Positions 1 to 10,432 of a stretch of DNA of 64,000 nt are shown here, piece by piece (position 1 is the first letter of the stretch; every line of letters begins with the position of its first letter). The DNA is from Vibrio sp. S17_S38 (lineage in GTDB: Bacteria > Pseudomonadota > Gammaproteobacteria > Enterobacterales > Vibrionaceae), in the NCBI RefSeq assembly GCF_014694375.1, contig NZ_JAAUWW010000011.1, positions 1 to 64,000 on the forward strand, read 5' to 3'. A model generated the notes under the pieces. It was not told where the DNA came from. It was given only the letters and a program-made list of their open reading frames with translations, and did no database searches. A program made the position numbers and the translations under genes.

Positions 1-100
1 CTGGAATATTAGAAATTAGCAATAGCTGAGCAAATAAGTGGATCAATATTAAAACGGTGAATTTTTAAAAAAGTGGATCAGATTTCAACTGGTGTTGACA
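1..100. mobile_element. Probable end of an IS21-family insertion sequence (partial)
   Basis: The first 100 bases have stop codons in the frame of the gene fragment that follows and hold a 10-bp direct repeat, AAGTGGATCA, at 36-45 and 71-80. Read on the minus strand the segment begins TGTCAACACC and carries two TGATCCACTT blocks. Multiple internal repeats near the ends and a TG...CA terminus are typical of IS21-family elements. The boundary is placed at base 100 because coding sequence resumes immediately after it. No transposase frame is visible, since the rest of the element lies outside the window. The family assignment rests on resemblance and is tentative. Confidence 0.5.
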
Positions 101-174
101 GCTAGTCGTTTAAGCAAAGAGTCTCGTCCATTTATTAAAGATTATCTGCATTCTAAAGGTTTAGCCGAGAAGTA
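101..174 (+). pseudogene. 3' remnant of an NfsA/FRP-family nitroreductase gene
   Basis: The open frame ending at the TAA at 172-174 encodes a C-terminus containing ESRPFIKDYLHSKGLAEK. This closely resembles the C-terminal ESRPHILPYLNSKGLAKR of the Vibrio harveyi flavin reductase FRP and the end of E. coli NfsA, which are NADPH-dependent flavin or nitro reductases. Only about 24 codons remain. Upstream the frame enters the IS-like end and meets stops at 50-52 and earlier, so the gene appears to be split by insertion. The 5' part, if it survives, lies outside the window. The residual frame has no start codon or ribosome binding site of its own. Confidence 0.6.
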
Positions 175-201
175 ACGTATTCTCTCGGTAGTAGATAAAA
201 G

Positions 202-236
202 AAAAGGCTGAGCAGAATATATCTGGTCAGCCTTTT
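202..236. terminator. Bidirectional rho-independent terminator
   Basis: A perfect 9-10 bp stem (AAAGGCTGA at 203-211 paired with TCAGCCTTT at 227-235) is followed by a T-tract on the plus strand and has an A-tract (T-rich on the minus strand) before it. It can end the broken nitroreductase transcript and the convergent yfhL transcript. Confidence 0.8.
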
Positions 237-261
237 TTATTTTTCTTGAATATTAAAACAA

Positions 262-516
<255 letters not shown>

Positions 517-527
517 CTATTCGATTC

Positions 528-1985
528 TTATTGTTCAGCTTGCATTGCAGCAACGGCTTGATTTGGATTACGAGTATCTTGTCCTGATTTTAAGTTACGC
601 ATCAACAGGCCAAAACTTAAATCTAAATCTTCAGGAACTGGAATAAATACAAAATGACCATTACCTTTCGCATCATCCACTTCTTGGAATTTACGGTTTT
701 CCATTACTTCTAGCGTAAAAATGATGTTACCTAATGGTGTCATCATTTCAATACTGTCACCAGTGATGAATTTATTCTTCACTTCCACTTCAGCTAGATG
801 ACCATGCTTTTCTGATACGCGAGTCTTACCGGTAAATTCACCAACAAATTGTTGAGAATCTGAAACTGAGTAACCGTAATCATAGTTTTGGTAAGCATCG
901 TGAGTATGACGACGCAAGAAGCCTTCGGTGTAACCACGATGAGCAAGGCTTTCTAGTGTCCCCATCAAACTATCATCAAATGGACGACCTGCAACGGCAT
1001 CATCAATCGCTTTACGGTAAACTTGAGCGGTACGGGCGCAATAATAGAAAGATTTCGTACGTCCTTCAATTTTGAGTGAATGTACACCCATTTTAGTTAG
1101 ACGTTCTACATGTTGAATAGCGCGTAAGTCTTTTGAGTTCATGATGTAAGTACCATGCTCATCCTCAAACGCCGCCATCTTTTCTTCAGGCTTATGAGCT
1201 TCTGATAACAACACAACTTCATCACTTGGTTTGCCTAAGCCTAGTGTATTGTCTGGGCGTTCATTTTGGATTTCGATCGCTTGCGCAGATTGAGGATCAA
1301 ATTGTTCTACGCTATTTTTTTGAGGAGTATTAGCCGCAACTATCTGACCACTTTCATCTTCTTTGCCTTTTTCAACATTGTACTCCCAGCGACAAGCATT
1401 GGTGCAAGTACCTTGGTTTGGATCGCGTTTATTCATATAGCCAGACAATAAACAACGACCAGAATATGCCATGCAAAGCGCGCCATGCACGAATATTTCT
1501 AATTCGGTTTCTGGGCAGTGCTCGCGAATTTCTTCTATTTCTTCAAGTGATAATTCACGAGATAAGATCACACGCTCAATTCCTTGGGTTGACCAGAATT
1601 TTACGGTTGCCCAGTTCACTGCATTGGCTTGCACAGAAAGGTGGATAGCAATATCAGGGAAAGCCTCACGTACCATCATTATTAAGCCTGGATCAGACAT
1701 GATTAATGCATCAGGGCCCATTTCAACCACTGGCTTAAGATCGCGAATGAAGGTTTTTAACTTTGAATTATGAGGTTGGATATTACAAACTACATAGAAT
1801 TTTTTACCTAATGCGTGTGCTTCATCTATCCCTATTTGAAGGTTTTCATGATTGAATTCGTTATTACGCACACGTAGGCTGTAGCGTGGTTGGCCTGCAT
1901 AAACAGCATCTGCGCCGTAGGCAAAAGCGTAGCGCATATTCTTAAGACTGCCTGCTGGCGATAATAATTCTGGGGTATTAAGCAT
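528..1985 (-). CDS. trhP: Prephenate-dependent tRNA uridine(34) hydroxylase TrhP (U32 family)
   Basis: Formerly YegQ. TrhP makes 5-hydroxyuridine at tRNA position 34, the first step to cmo5U/mcmo5U in the wobble base, using prephenate. The U32 signature EIFVHGALCMAYSGRC is seen at about residues 163-178. Together with C194 and C198 (GTCTNAC) it supplies the conserved cysteines that probably hold an iron-sulfur cluster. The highly conserved block FEDEHGTYIMNSKDLRAI follows, and the C-terminal part is a beta-rich domain. At 485 residues it is longer than E. coli YegQ (about 453). Much of the excess is a Q/E/P-rich stretch at about residues 207-265, between the cysteine motif and that block. It is transcribed with yfhL. 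Confidence 0.93.
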   Translation of the reverse strand: MLNTPELLSPAGSLKNMRYAFAYGADAVYAGQPRYSLRVRNNEFNHENLQIGIDEAHALGKKFYVVCNIQPHNSKLKTFIRDLKPVVEMGPDALIMSDPGLIMMVREAFPDIAIHLSVQANAVNWATVKFWSTQGIERVILSRELSLEEIEEIREHCPETELEIFVHGALCMAYSGRCLLSGYMNKRDPNQGTCTNACRWEYNVEKGKEDESGQIVAANTPQKNSVEQFDPQSAQAIEIQNERPDNTLGLGKPSDEVVLLSEAHKPEEKMAAFEDEHGTYIMNSKDLRAIQHVERLTKMGVHSLKIEGRTKSFYYCARTAQVYRKAIDDAVAGRPFDDSLMGTLESLAHRGYTEGFLRRHTHDAYQNYDYGYSVSDSQQFVGEFTGKTRVSEKHGHLAEVEVKNKFITGDSIEMMTPLGNIIFTLEVMENRKFQEVDDAKGNGHFVFIPVPEDLDLSFGLLMRNLKSGQDTRNPNQAVAAMQAEQ

Positions 1986-2115
1986 ATTAGTTTCTCTTGG
2001 TCTGATTTCAGGTCAGGTTCATACCACTATATGGCATGAATTTGGGAGGCGAATTTTACGTCAATTTGCTTAGAAAAGCGAGAAAAGCACACAAAGTGTC
2101 AGGTTTTATAGTAAG

Positions 2116-2152
2116 AGGAATAAATCTCATTGATAGCGTGAGATCTATTCCT
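2116..2152. other. Stable hairpin between rdgC and trhP
   Basis: A 14-bp stem (AGGAATAAATCTCA at 2117-2130 with TGAGATCTATTCCT at 2139-2152) has a single G:U or A:C position depending on strand and an 8-nt loop. It lies just past the rdgC stop codon and upstream of trhP on the minus strand. The tail on the minus strand is not T-rich, so it is at best a weak terminator. Confidence 0.4.
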
Positions 2153-2208
2153 TTCTTAAATATTAGTTCGTTGGATAAGTATGTGTATCGTAAAGGAGTG
2201 AAATTAGA

Positions 2209-3120
2209 TTATTTCGTTTCTGGTAATCCACCTAAAGCATCAAATAATGCGGGGATGAAGTGTTCAAATTCACCGCACATTAGCGTGAAATCAGCATCAA
2301 ATCGCTGAGCTGCATCTTCACGAGGAATGTCCTCATTGGTGTCCTTGAGCTCATCACTAAATTTTAAGCGCTTAATACTAGCATCATCAGATAATACAAA
2401 TTCAATGCGTTCTTGCCAGTCTAACGCCAGTTTAGTGACCAGTTTATCTGCTGCGATGTGGTTTTGAATTTCATCGGTACTAAGATCTTGTTTCTTACAG
2501 CGGATGATCCCGCCTTCTTCTAGTACTGATTTTAGTTCCGCTTCATCCATTAACTGGAAGCCCTGTGGTAAATCACCTGATTTCACCCATTCCGTCAAAG
2601 TTAATTCTATTGCTTGTTCTGGAATCGCTGGAACAACAGGAAGGCTACCGGTTGTTTTACGCAATAAAGCTAATGCGTCTTCGGCTTTTTTCGAGCTGCT
2701 AGAGTCGACTAAAACGAATCCTAGTTTTGGCATTATCAGGATTGAGGTGAAATTATGACGACTGAAAGCTCGTGGCAGTAAATCAATCAGGATTTCTTCT
2801 TTTAAATCATCTTTCTCTTTTTTCTTAAGCGGGCGATTTTCTTGCTGCTCAAGTACATCGATTTTATCTTTAAGTGAATCGTTGATCACCGATGCTGGTA
2901 GTAACTTTTCTTCTTTTTGGGCTTTAATCAAAATATGCTCGCCAGCAATATGAGTGAGCATGTCGCTGTTACGATTGATTACACTAGTCCAGCCAAATTT
3001 TTGTTTATCTTGGCTGCCACAAGGTGAGAATTTGAATTCAGCGAGTTGAGACTCTAAAGTATCGAGATTGAAATCGATGTCACGGTTGAAACGGTATACT
3101 AAACAATTTTTAAACCACAT
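2209..3120 (-). CDS. rdgC: Recombination-associated protein RdgC
   Basis: RdgC is a nucleoid-associated DNA-binding protein that forms a ring-shaped dimer and limits RecA-promoted recombination. The protein follows E. coli RdgC closely throughout: N-terminal MWFKN...VYRF, then [14 protein letters not shown] near the middle, the block [24 protein letters not shown], and C-terminal KLALDWQ and [12 protein letters not shown]. The start is set at 3120 (MWFKN) rather than the in-frame ATG nine bases upstream. This start gives 303 residues, the E. coli length, and has GAGA as a ribosome binding site. It is a single-gene unit divergent from phoB across a 193-bp gap. Confidence 0.95.
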   Translation of the reverse strand: MWFKNCLVYRFNRDIDFNLDTLESQLAEFKFSPCGSQDKQKFGWTSVINRNSDMLTHIAGEHILIKAQKEEKLLPASVINDSLKDKIDVLEQQENRPLKKKEKDDLKEEILIDLLPRAFSRHNFTSILIMPKLGFVLVDSSSSKKAEDALALLRKTTGSLPVVPAIPEQAIELTLTEWVKSGDLPQGFQLMDEAELKSVLEEGGIIRCKKQDLSTDEIQNHIAADKLVTKLALDWQERIEFVLSDDASIKRLKFSDELKDTNEDIPREDAAQRFDADFTLMCGEFEHFIPALFDALGGLPETK

Positions 3121-3232
3121 AATTCTCATTCTTTGTGTGTAAGTTTATGGCCATGATATGCGATTTTTATTCGTTTGTCTTATGCCACGTTTTTACCGTT
3201 TGAATGACACTTCTGTTAAAGTTTCTTTGCGT

Positions 3233-3261
3233 TAGTCACAAAACTGTCATACTTAAAACTC
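3233..3261 (+). promoter_or_regulatory. Pho-box-like PhoB binding site before phoB
   Basis: TAGTCAC at 3233-3239 and CTGTCAT at 3244-3250 are spaced 11 bp, the repeat distance of Pho boxes (consensus CTGTCAT repeated with A/T-rich 4-bp spacers). A degenerate third unit may follow at 3255-3261. The position, about 50-80 bp before the phoB start, fits autoactivation of phoBR under phosphate limitation. Confidence 0.65.
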
Positions 3262-3313
3262 ATAATAAATATAAATTAATATTCTAACTTTAGGCGCGGA
3301 AGGTATTTCGGAT

Positions 3314-4003
3314 ATGTCGAGAAGAATTCTAGTTGTTGAAGATGAAGCCCCAATTAGGGAAATGATTTGTTTTGTTTTGGAACAAAAAGGCTACCAAACC
3401 GTTGAAGCTGAAGATTATGATTCAGCTATAAATAAACTATGTGAACCTTATCCTGATTTGATCTTACTTGATTGGATGCTGCCTGGTGGCTCTGGTATTA
3501 ATTATATTAAACACTTAAAACGTGAGGAGTTAACTCGCCATATTCCAGTGGTGATGCTGACGGCTCGTGGTGAAGAAGAAGATAAAGTTCGTGGGCTTGA
3601 AGTGGGCGCGGATGACTACATAACTAAACCATTTTCACCTAAAGAGTTAGTGGCGCGTTTAAAAGCTGTTATTCGCCGTGTTACGCCGACTGCATTAGAG
3701 GATGTTATTGACGTTCAAGGTTTACAGCTTGATCCTGTTTCTCATCGAGTGATGTCCAATGATGAACCTTTGGATATGGGACCAACAGAATTTAAAATGT
3801 TGCATTTTTTTATGACTCATCAAGAGCGTGTTTATAGCCGTGAACAGTTATTGAATAATGTTTGGGGTACTAATGTGTATGTTGAAGATCGTACTGTCGA
3901 TGTGCATATTCGTCGCTTAAGAAAAGCACTGGAAACTGCAGGGCACGATAAGCTGGTCCAAACGGTACGTGGAGCGGGTTACCGTTTTTCTACACGAGTT
4001 TAA
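3314..4003 (+). CDS. phoB: Phosphate regulon response regulator PhoB
   Basis: OmpR-family response regulator of 229 residues that, once phosphorylated by PhoR, binds Pho boxes and activates the phosphate-starvation regulon. The receiver domain (1-120) shows the acidic pair E9/D10, phosphoacceptor D53 in LLDWMLPG, T83 and K105 (TKPF). The winged-helix DNA-binding domain (about 130-228) contains [20 protein letters not shown] and the closing [12 protein letters not shown]. It starts at ATG 3314 after AAGG. It leads the phoB-phoR-pstS gene set. Confidence 0.98.
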   Translation: MSRRILVVEDEAPIREMICFVLEQKGYQTVEAEDYDSAINKLCEPYPDLILLDWMLPGGSGINYIKHLKREELTRHIPVVMLTARGEEEDKVRGLEVGADDYITKPFSPKELVARLKAVIRRVTPTALEDVIDVQGLQLDPVSHRVMSNDEPLDMGPTEFKMLHFFMTHQERVYSREQLLNNVWGTNVYVEDRTVDVHIRRLRKALETAGHDKLVQTVRGAGYRFSTRV

Positions 4004-4030
4004 TGATTAATGATCGGAGTGCTTGTTTGA

Positions 4031-5344
4031 ATGGTTGAAAAGTTAACATGGAAAAAGCTAGCTTGGTCGCTGGCTTTTTTTTACATTCCTTGGATTTTAA
4101 TAGGCTGGCTTTTTGGCTATATGAGCTGGTTGTTGCTTGCGGCGACTGTGATGCAACTTATTTGGCAATATTATAATCAAATTCGTTTATCTGAATGGTT
4201 ATGGGATGAGAAACGGTTAAGCCCTCCTTCCGGCACCAACAGTTGGGAACCTTTATTTAATGGTATCTACCAACTGCAGAAAAAACAGCGTCGCCGTCGA
4301 AAAGAATTAGGGAGTTTAATTCGACGTTTTCGTCATGGTGCTGAAGCTTTACCGGATGCTGTAGTCGTCTTTCGCAGTGAAGGGAATATTGTTTGGTGCA
4401 ATAAACTCGCTCAATCATTATTAGGTTTTCGCTGGCCAGATGATTCAGGTCAGCCTATAGCGAACTTACTTCGAACTCCCGATTTTATTAAATATCTGGT
4501 TAAAAATGACTTCTCAGATCCGTTAGAGATGTTATCACCGCTAACGCCCGATCGTATTTTAGAGCTGCGTATTGTGCCTTATACTGATGGTGAGCATTTG
4601 ATGGTCGTGCGTGATGTGACTCAGTTGAAGAAACTTGAAGGTATGCGCCGAAATTTCTTTGCCAATGTCTCGCATGAGTTAAGAACGCCAATGACAGTAT
4701 TGCAAGGTTACTTGGAAATGACTGAGGATCCGGATGTGCTCGTCGGTCCTATGTGGCCCAAAGCGCATGGCGTGATGACTGAGCAACTTTCGCGTATGAA
4801 TGCATTGGTTGAACAATTGTTGACGTTATCGAAAATAGAAGCATCAATTACGCATCAATTAGATGAAGTGGTGAATATTCCTTTAATGCTTGATGCCCTA
4901 GAGAAAGAAGCTCAAGCATTAAGTGGTGATAATCATCATAATATCGTGTTTGATGTGGATAAAATGCTGCATGTTTATGGTGACCATGATCAGTTGCGTA
5001 GTGCGATTTCAAACTTGGTATATAACGCAGTGAAATACACTCCAGCTGGATCGGATGTATTCGTTACATGGAAAGAAATTTCGAGTGGTGCTAGCTTGTC
5101 GGTTAAAGATAGTGGGGACGGTATTGAAGCTCAGCATATTCATCGTTTAACTGAACGATTTTATCGAGTCGATAAAGCCCGATCTCGTGAAACGGGTGGA
5201 AGTGGTTTGGGGTTAGCAATTACCAAGCATGCTTTGAGCCATCATGAATCCTATCTTGAAATTAAAAGTGAAGTTGGCCTTGGTAGCTGTTTTTCTTTTG
5301 TGCTCCCGAAAAAACTCATTTTCCGTATTGGTGATAGTGCATGA
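4031..5344 (+). CDS. phoR: Phosphate regulon sensor histidine kinase PhoR
   Basis: Inner-membrane kinase of 437 residues that phosphorylates PhoB when phosphate is low and dephosphorylates it when phosphate is ample, under control of the Pst transporter and PhoU. Two hydrophobic segments (about 11-30 and 32-47) are separated by almost no periplasmic loop, as in E. coli PhoR, so sensing is not by an external domain. A basic linker (QRRRRKELG) leads to a PAS domain (about 100-195). The H box [12 protein letters not shown] has H215, and N, G1 and G2 boxes are visible as [17 protein letters not shown] and GGSGLGLAI. The start follows GGAG. Its stop overlaps the pstS start in ATGA. Confidence 0.97.
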   Translation: MVEKLTWKKLAWSLAFFYIPWILIGWLFGYMSWLLLAATVMQLIWQYYNQIRLSEWLWDEKRLSPPSGTNSWEPLFNGIYQLQKKQRRRRKELGSLIRRFRHGAEALPDAVVVFRSEGNIVWCNKLAQSLLGFRWPDDSGQPIANLLRTPDFIKYLVKNDFSDPLEMLSPLTPDRILELRIVPYTDGEHLMVVRDVTQLKKLEGMRRNFFANVSHELRTPMTVLQGYLEMTEDPDVLVGPMWPKAHGVMTEQLSRMNALVEQLLTLSKIEASITHQLDEVVNIPLMLDALEKEAQALSGDNHHNIVFDVDKMLHVYGDHDQLRSAISNLVYNAVKYTPAGSDVFVTWKEISSGASLSVKDSGDGIEAQHIHRLTERFYRVDKARSRETGGSGLGLAITKHALSHHESYLEIKSEVGLGSCFSFVLPKKLIFRIGDSA

Positions 5345-6321
5345 CGTTTAAAAACATAAAGTTGTCTTTATATTCATTATTACTTGGTTTAATTATCTCA
5401 CCATTGTGCCGAGCATCGAGTGATGTGGAACGTTTACCTGATTACCAAAAAGTAGCAGGTGTTTCTGGCAATTTATCGTCGGTTGGGTCAGATACGCTAG
5501 CGACTTTAATCAGTTTATGGGCTGAAGATTTTCAACGAATATACCCAAATGTTAATATGCAAATACAAGCATCTGGTTCATCTACAGCCCCTATAGCATT
5601 AACTGAAGCAACATCTCAACTTGGCCCAATGAGCCGTCCAATGAAAGCGAAAGAAATCGAATCATTTGAACAGCAATATGGCTACCCACCGGTACAACTT
5701 AAAATAGCAATTGATGCTATCGGTATTTTTGTTCATAAAGATAATCCCATACAAGGTTTGAATTTTGAGCAAATTGATGCAATCTTTTCATCTACATTAC
5801 AATGCGGCGCAACACAGAGGTTGAATCGTTGGCAGCAGTTAGGTATTTCCTCTGATTGGGCTAAACTTGGTTTTCAATTGTTTGGCCGAAACTCTGCATC
5901 GGGTACTTATGGTTATTTTAAACAAAATGCCTTATGTGGAGGAGACTTCAAGAGAGAAGTGAATGAGCAACCTGGCTCAGCCTCGGTAGTTCAGTCGGTA
6001 GCATCTTCAATTAACAGTATTGGTTATTCTGGCGTCGGTTATCAAGTTTCTAAGGCTCGTTTAGTGCCTATTGCTATTGATGGTAACCATTATATCGCAG
6101 CGACGAGAGAGAATATCTTATCTGGTCAGTATCCACTGTCTCGCTATTTATATTTGTATGTGAATAAAAACCCATTAAAGCCATTAGCTCCAAATGATGC
6201 TGAGTTTATAAAGTTTATTTTCTCGAAACAAGGCCAGAAAGGTGTAGAAAAAGATGGTTATGTTTCGTTATCAACCGAGTTAGCCGAGTCTCAGCTTAAA
6301 AAAGTAGGGTTAGCATTTTGA
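5341..6321 (+). CDS. pstS: Phosphate ABC transporter substrate-binding protein PstS
   Basis: Periplasmic phosphate-binding protein of 326 residues that delivers phosphate to PstCA. A signal peptide (about residues 1-25, ending near CRA-SS) precedes a PstS-like fold. Phosphate-contact loops are visible as [11 protein letters not shown] and [13 protein letters not shown]. The start codon overlaps the phoR stop (ATGA), implying translational coupling. Being fused to phoBR rather than directly heading pstCAB is the arrangement I recall from Vibrio species. A gap of 144 bp separates it from pstC, so pstCAB-phoU may also have its own promoter. Confidence 0.93.
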   Translation: MTFKNIKLSLYSLLLGLIISPLCRASSDVERLPDYQKVAGVSGNLSSVGSDTLATLISLWAEDFQRIYPNVNMQIQASGSSTAPIALTEATSQLGPMSRPMKAKEIESFEQQYGYPPVQLKIAIDAIGIFVHKDNPIQGLNFEQIDAIFSSTLQCGATQRLNRWQQLGISSDWAKLGFQLFGRNSASGTYGYFKQNALCGGDFKREVNEQPGSASVVQSVASSINSIGYSGVGYQVSKARLVPIAIDGNHYIAATRENILSGQYPLSRYLYLYVNKNPLKPLAPNDAEFIKFIFSKQGQKGVEKDGYVSLSTELAESQLKKVGLAF

Positions 6322-6361
6322 TATCGGTTTAGGTGTCACGCACTTTAGTCTATCGCCAAAG

Positions 6362-6392
6362 CTTTCATCATTATAATCACTCGAACAGTCAT
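6362..6392 (+). promoter_or_regulatory. Possible degenerate Pho box upstream of pstC
   Basis: CTTTCAT at 6362-6368 and ATAATCA at 6373-6379 lie 11 bp apart, and CAGTCAT occurs at 6386-6392, slightly out of register. These resemble Pho-box half units in the pstS-pstC gap. The match is weak and is listed only as a candidate. Confidence 0.3.
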
Positions 6393-6465
6393 ATTAAATG
6401 AAGCATAATCAGTAAATTATGTTTGTTGACCGTAACAATCGTTATCTCTTAGGAATAAATAACCA

Positions 6466-8733
6466 ATGGCTCCAATAGATACTTTTTTTAAACAACGAGA
6501 TAAACGGCGCTGGGCGATAGACCGTTTGATTCGTTCGTTGATAAAAGTCGGCGGAGTCAGTGTTTTGATCACATTAGTCCTACTTATCGTTTATCTTATT
6601 TGGGTGACTATCCCTATATTTTCGTCTGCTGATCTTAAGCCTGTATTAACAGTGAAAACGGAAACTTACGAGCACAATACCGCCAAAGCCATCGGGATTA
6701 GTGATGATGGTCAACACGCTTTTATTTTTCGTAATGATGGTGAGTTTCAATTTTATCCGTTGAACGGCTCAGGTGAAAAACACTTCTCGCAGCAATCGAT
6801 ACCACAACAATCAATATCGCAACAACAAATTATGAGCGATGTGACAGCCTTTAGAGATTCGAATGCGGAAAGTGGTTGGTATGGATACGCCAATGATAAA
6901 GGCGAAGTTATGGCCGTGAAACCTAGTTTTTCGACGACATATACTCAAAATGGCAATCAAGTTGTCGCCAAGTTAACTCGTTTTCGTGAGATGCCAATTC
7001 TTCTATCTGATAATCAACAACCGATTGAATCTTTCGATTTTTCTATTGCAAAGCAGCAGGCGATTTTTATTGGGCGGGACGATCAAGATCATTGGCAAGG
7101 CATTGGCTTTGGCTTTGATAAAAAATCAGCACTAATGAAAGGGAATAACAAGGATAGTTTATGGGAGTCTTATCGAATCTCAATTCCATTATTAGATGTT
7201 GAAATTAACGATTACCGCCTTACCCCAAATGGACAAACCTTATATGTTTTGTCACCGACTACGTTATTCGTACTCAAGCGTAAGCATAATCAGTTTATAT
7301 TAAGGGAGTCGGTTGAGCTCACTAGCTCTTCTCGTACACCTGCGGTCGGTTTATCTTTTTTATCGGGAGCTAAATCTTTGCTAATCCGCTATCAAGGCGG
7401 TCAAGTTTCACAATGGTTTGATGTTTTGAAAAATGAACAACGCCATTTAACTCATATTCGAGACTTTCAATTAGGCAGCACACCCAGTTTGCTACTGCCG
7501 GATTATTTTCGTAAAGGTTTTTATAGCTTTCAATCCAATGGCATGATTAAGAACTTTTACACCACGACCAATAAAGAAGTGTTATCTAAATCGTTATTGT
7601 CAGCTGCGCCACAAGCCGCTGCGACTTCACGTAATGAGCGTTATCTTGTCACTGTATCGAAATCACATATCCGTACTTTTGAGGTCAGTAATTATCACCC
7701 TGAAATCGCGATTTCATCATTATGGAGTAAGATCTGGTACGAAGGTTATGAAAAACCAGAGTATGTATGGCAATCGACTTCGGCTAGTAATGATTTTGAA
7801 GCCAAATTTAGTTTAGCCCCTATTGCATTTGGTACGTTAAAAGCGGCTTTATTTGCGATGCTATTTGCAGTGCCCATTGCACTATGCGGCGCTATTTATA
7901 CCGCTTATTTTATGACCCCGAAAATGAGGAAATATGTCAAACCTACGATTGAGCTAATGGAAGCCTTGCCAACGGTTATTATTGGCTTTTTGGCTGGACT
8001 ATGGTTTGCACCTTGGGTCGAGATGAATCTATTTAGTTTGCTTTTGTTGTTTATCATTCTGCCAGTTGTAATCATTAGTACTGCTGTTGTATGGAATGTT
8101 GTGTCGCTAACTCAAAAAAAATCGCTACGAAATGAGTGGTTAGCTCTGCTTTTGATCCCGATATTATTAATCGCCAGTTATATTGGCATACAGTATGGTC
8201 ATCATCTTGAACATATTATGTTTAAAGGCGATATCCGCTTATTTCTTGCAAGTTATGGTGTGGATTTTGATCAGCGTAATGCGCTCATTGTTGGTTTTGC
8301 CATGGGCTTTGCGGTTATCCCAACTATTTTCACGATTGCTGAGGATGCTATCTTTTCGGTGCCAAAGCATTTATCGGATGGGGCAAGTGCGTTGGGAGCG
8401 ACACCTTGGCAATGTTTAACTACCGTTGTGCTAGCGACCGCCAGTCCAGGGATTTTTTCTGCTGTGATGATGGGGTTAGGGCGAGCGGTAGGTGAAACTA
8501 TGATAGTTTTAATGGCTACTGGAAATACACCGGTGATGGATTGGAATATTTTAGAGGGCATGAGAACATTATCGGCCAATATCGCGATTGAGATGCCAGA
8601 ATCGCAAGTGGGAGGATCTCATTTTAGATTGTTGTTTTTATCGGCATTTTTATTGTTTGTATTTACTTTCATTGTGAACTCCATCGCTGAAGTGGTTCGC
8701 CAACGGTTAAGAGAGAAATATCGTGCGATGTAG
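6466..8733 (+). CDS. pstC: Phosphate ABC transporter permease PstC (long form)
   Basis: One of the two membrane subunits of the high-affinity phosphate importer. At 755 residues it is far longer than E. coli PstC (319). A first transmembrane segment (about 27-50) is followed by a roughly 380-residue soluble, presumably periplasmic, region with beta-propeller-like repeats, and then by the conserved permease domain (about 450-750). The ABC-contacting EAA loop reads SDGASALGATPWQ near residue 638, with MMGLGRAVGETM just after. Long PstC and PstA pairs are known in Vibrio and related genera. The extra domain's role is unknown. It starts at ATG 6466 after AGGA. Confidence 0.93.
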   Translation: MAPIDTFFKQRDKRRWAIDRLIRSLIKVGGVSVLITLVLLIVYLIWVTIPIFSSADLKPVLTVKTETYEHNTAKAIGISDDGQHAFIFRNDGEFQFYPLNGSGEKHFSQQSIPQQSISQQQIMSDVTAFRDSNAESGWYGYANDKGEVMAVKPSFSTTYTQNGNQVVAKLTRFREMPILLSDNQQPIESFDFSIAKQQAIFIGRDDQDHWQGIGFGFDKKSALMKGNNKDSLWESYRISIPLLDVEINDYRLTPNGQTLYVLSPTTLFVLKRKHNQFILRESVELTSSSRTPAVGLSFLSGAKSLLIRYQGGQVSQWFDVLKNEQRHLTHIRDFQLGSTPSLLLPDYFRKGFYSFQSNGMIKNFYTTTNKEVLSKSLLSAAPQAAATSRNERYLVTVSKSHIRTFEVSNYHPEIAISSLWSKIWYEGYEKPEYVWQSTSASNDFEAKFSLAPIAFGTLKAALFAMLFAVPIALCGAIYTAYFMTPKMRKYVKPTIELMEALPTVIIGFLAGLWFAPWVEMNLFSLLLLFIILPVVIISTAVVWNVVSLTQKKSLRNEWLALLLIPILLIASYIGIQYGHHLEHIMFKGDIRLFLASYGVDFDQRNALIVGFAMGFAVIPTIFTIAEDAIFSVPKHLSDGASALGATPWQCLTTVVLATASPGIFSAVMMGLGRAVGETMIVLMATGNTPVMDWNILEGMRTLSANIAIEMPESQVGGSHFRLLFLSAFLLFVFTFIVNSIAEVVRQRLREKYRAM

Positions 8734-8763
8734 CAGCATTATTGACTATGGCCGAGGTTTAGA

Positions 8764-10431
8764 ATGTTAACTCAATCGAAAGGGTGGATGAGATCGGGCA
8801 GCCCTTGGGTGTGGTTAACAGCAGGCTCGGTAAGTATTTGTCTAATTTCAGTGCTTGGATTGTTGCTTTTGATTGGTTGGAAAGGCTTGGTGTACTTTTG
8901 GCCGATGCCTGTTTATCAATGGCAGGATGAATCTGGTAATCGTCTTATTGGTCAAGTTTACCAAAAAGATTGGGTATCTTTGGATCAATTGTCATCTTCT
9001 GGACATCAATGGTCACCGAAAATACTTGAAAAGGGCGAAGCTGAACGCTTGTCTATCAAAGTGGCAAATCGAGAAGTGTATCCTAAAGATTTTATCTCTG
9101 TTTTAAATGTAGAGTTGAAAAATAAAACCCAACCACGAGATATTGTTGTATTTGAGCGAACTCGAAATGGGGCTTTTTTTGGCATTCCGATTGGTTATCA
9201 AATTGGAAATTCACCTATTGAACAAGACAACCTTAAAAATCATATTGAGCAGGCTGTATTTAAAGCTCGCACTATTAGAGATGAGATTGAGTTTATCCGA
9301 GAAGGTGATTTAAGTTATTTGAGTCAAGAATTAGGAAGCCTTAATCGTTCTATTACATCAATACAAAGTGCAGTGACTACAAGTAAAAATAAAGCCGACA
9401 TACAGCCATTACTTGAAAAGAAAAATGCATTAGAAATAAAGTTTAGCCAACAAGAGCAAGCGATCCGCGATAAGCAGACTCTATTGCAAAATCAAAAGAT
9501 CATCGTACAAGATATGCAAGGCAAAGCTTTCCCTCTTTCTTTAGAAACAGTTTTGGATATGTGGTATCCCAACTCGATGACATATTCTGAAAAAATCAGG
9601 CATTGGTTTAATCAAGTGGGTAAATTTTTATCGGATAGCCCACGTGATGCAAACTCTGAAGGTGGTGTATTTCCTGCTATTTTTGGCACTGTATTATTGG
9701 TGATCATCATGTCGATTATCGTGATGCCACTTGGGGTCATTGCGGCAGTGTACTTACATGAATATGCCCCCAATACTTTTGTGACCAAGCTGATCCGCAT
9801 TTCGGTAGTCAATTTGGCGGGAGTTCCGTCGATTGTTTATGGTGTATTTGGGTTGGGATTCTTTGTTTACACAATAGGCGCTACGATAGATTCATTATTT
9901 TATTCAGCAAGTTTACCTGCACCTACTTTTGGTACTCCTGGGTTACTTTGGTCGGCATTAACGTTAGCGATCCTTACATTACCAGTCGTGATAGTGGCGA
10001 CCGAAGAAGGGTTATCTCGAGTGCCAAGTTCTTTACGTAATGGCTCTTATGCATTGGGTGCGACCAAGTTTGAAACTTTATGGCGGATTATCTTGCCTAT
10101 GGTTAGCCCGGCAATTATGACTGGATTAATTTTGGCAGTTGCAAGAGCGGCAGGTGAAGTCGCTCCATTAATGTTGGTGGGGGTTGTCAAATTAGCGCCT
10201 AGCTTACCGCTTGATTCTAGTTTTCCTTATTTACATTTAGATCGTAAGTTTATGCATTTAGGCTTTCATATTTACGATCTTGGTTTTCAAACACCTAATA
10301 TTGAAGCGGCGAGACCATTAGTTTTTGCCACTTCATTTTTATTGATTACGGTCGTAGTTGGGCTCAATATTACAGCCATTATGATCCGTAATAACTTACG
10401 CGAAAAATTCAAAACTTTAGGGAATGATTAG
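8764..10431 (+). CDS. pstA: Phosphate ABC transporter permease PstA (long form)
   Basis: Partner permease of PstC, 555 residues against about 296 in E. coli. An N-terminal transmembrane segment (about 17-42) is followed by a soluble insertion that includes a likely coiled coil (about 155-255, rich in [24 protein letters not shown] and following). The permease domain occupies about 295-550, with the EAA loop [17 protein letters not shown] near residue 425 and [13 protein letters not shown] after it. The start follows GAGG. The gene lies 30 bp after pstC, and its 3' end abuts pstB. The coiled-coil insertion matches the enlarged PstC and suggests the two extra domains interact; this is inference. 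Confidence 0.93.
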   Translation: MLTQSKGWMRSGSPWVWLTAGSVSICLISVLGLLLLIGWKGLVYFWPMPVYQWQDESGNRLIGQVYQKDWVSLDQLSSSGHQWSPKILEKGEAERLSIKVANREVYPKDFISVLNVELKNKTQPRDIVVFERTRNGAFFGIPIGYQIGNSPIEQDNLKNHIEQAVFKARTIRDEIEFIREGDLSYLSQELGSLNRSITSIQSAVTTSKNKADIQPLLEKKNALEIKFSQQEQAIRDKQTLLQNQKIIVQDMQGKAFPLSLETVLDMWYPNSMTYSEKIRHWFNQVGKFLSDSPRDANSEGGVFPAIFGTVLLVIIMSIIVMPLGVIAAVYLHEYAPNTFVTKLIRISVVNLAGVPSIVYGVFGLGFFVYTIGATIDSLFYSASLPAPTFGTPGLLWSALTLAILTLPVVIVATEEGLSRVPSSLRNGSYALGATKFETLWRIILPMVSPAIMTGLILAVARAAGEVAPLMLVGVVKLAPSLPLDSSFPYLHLDRKFMHLGFHIYDLGFQTPNIEAARPLVFATSFLLITVVVGLNITAIMIRNNLREKFKTLGND

Positions 10432-10432
10432 T

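Noticed and set aside
8271..8579. Open frame of 102 codons on the minus strand inside pstC
   Set aside because: It lies wholly within the conserved permease domain of pstC and has no family resemblance.
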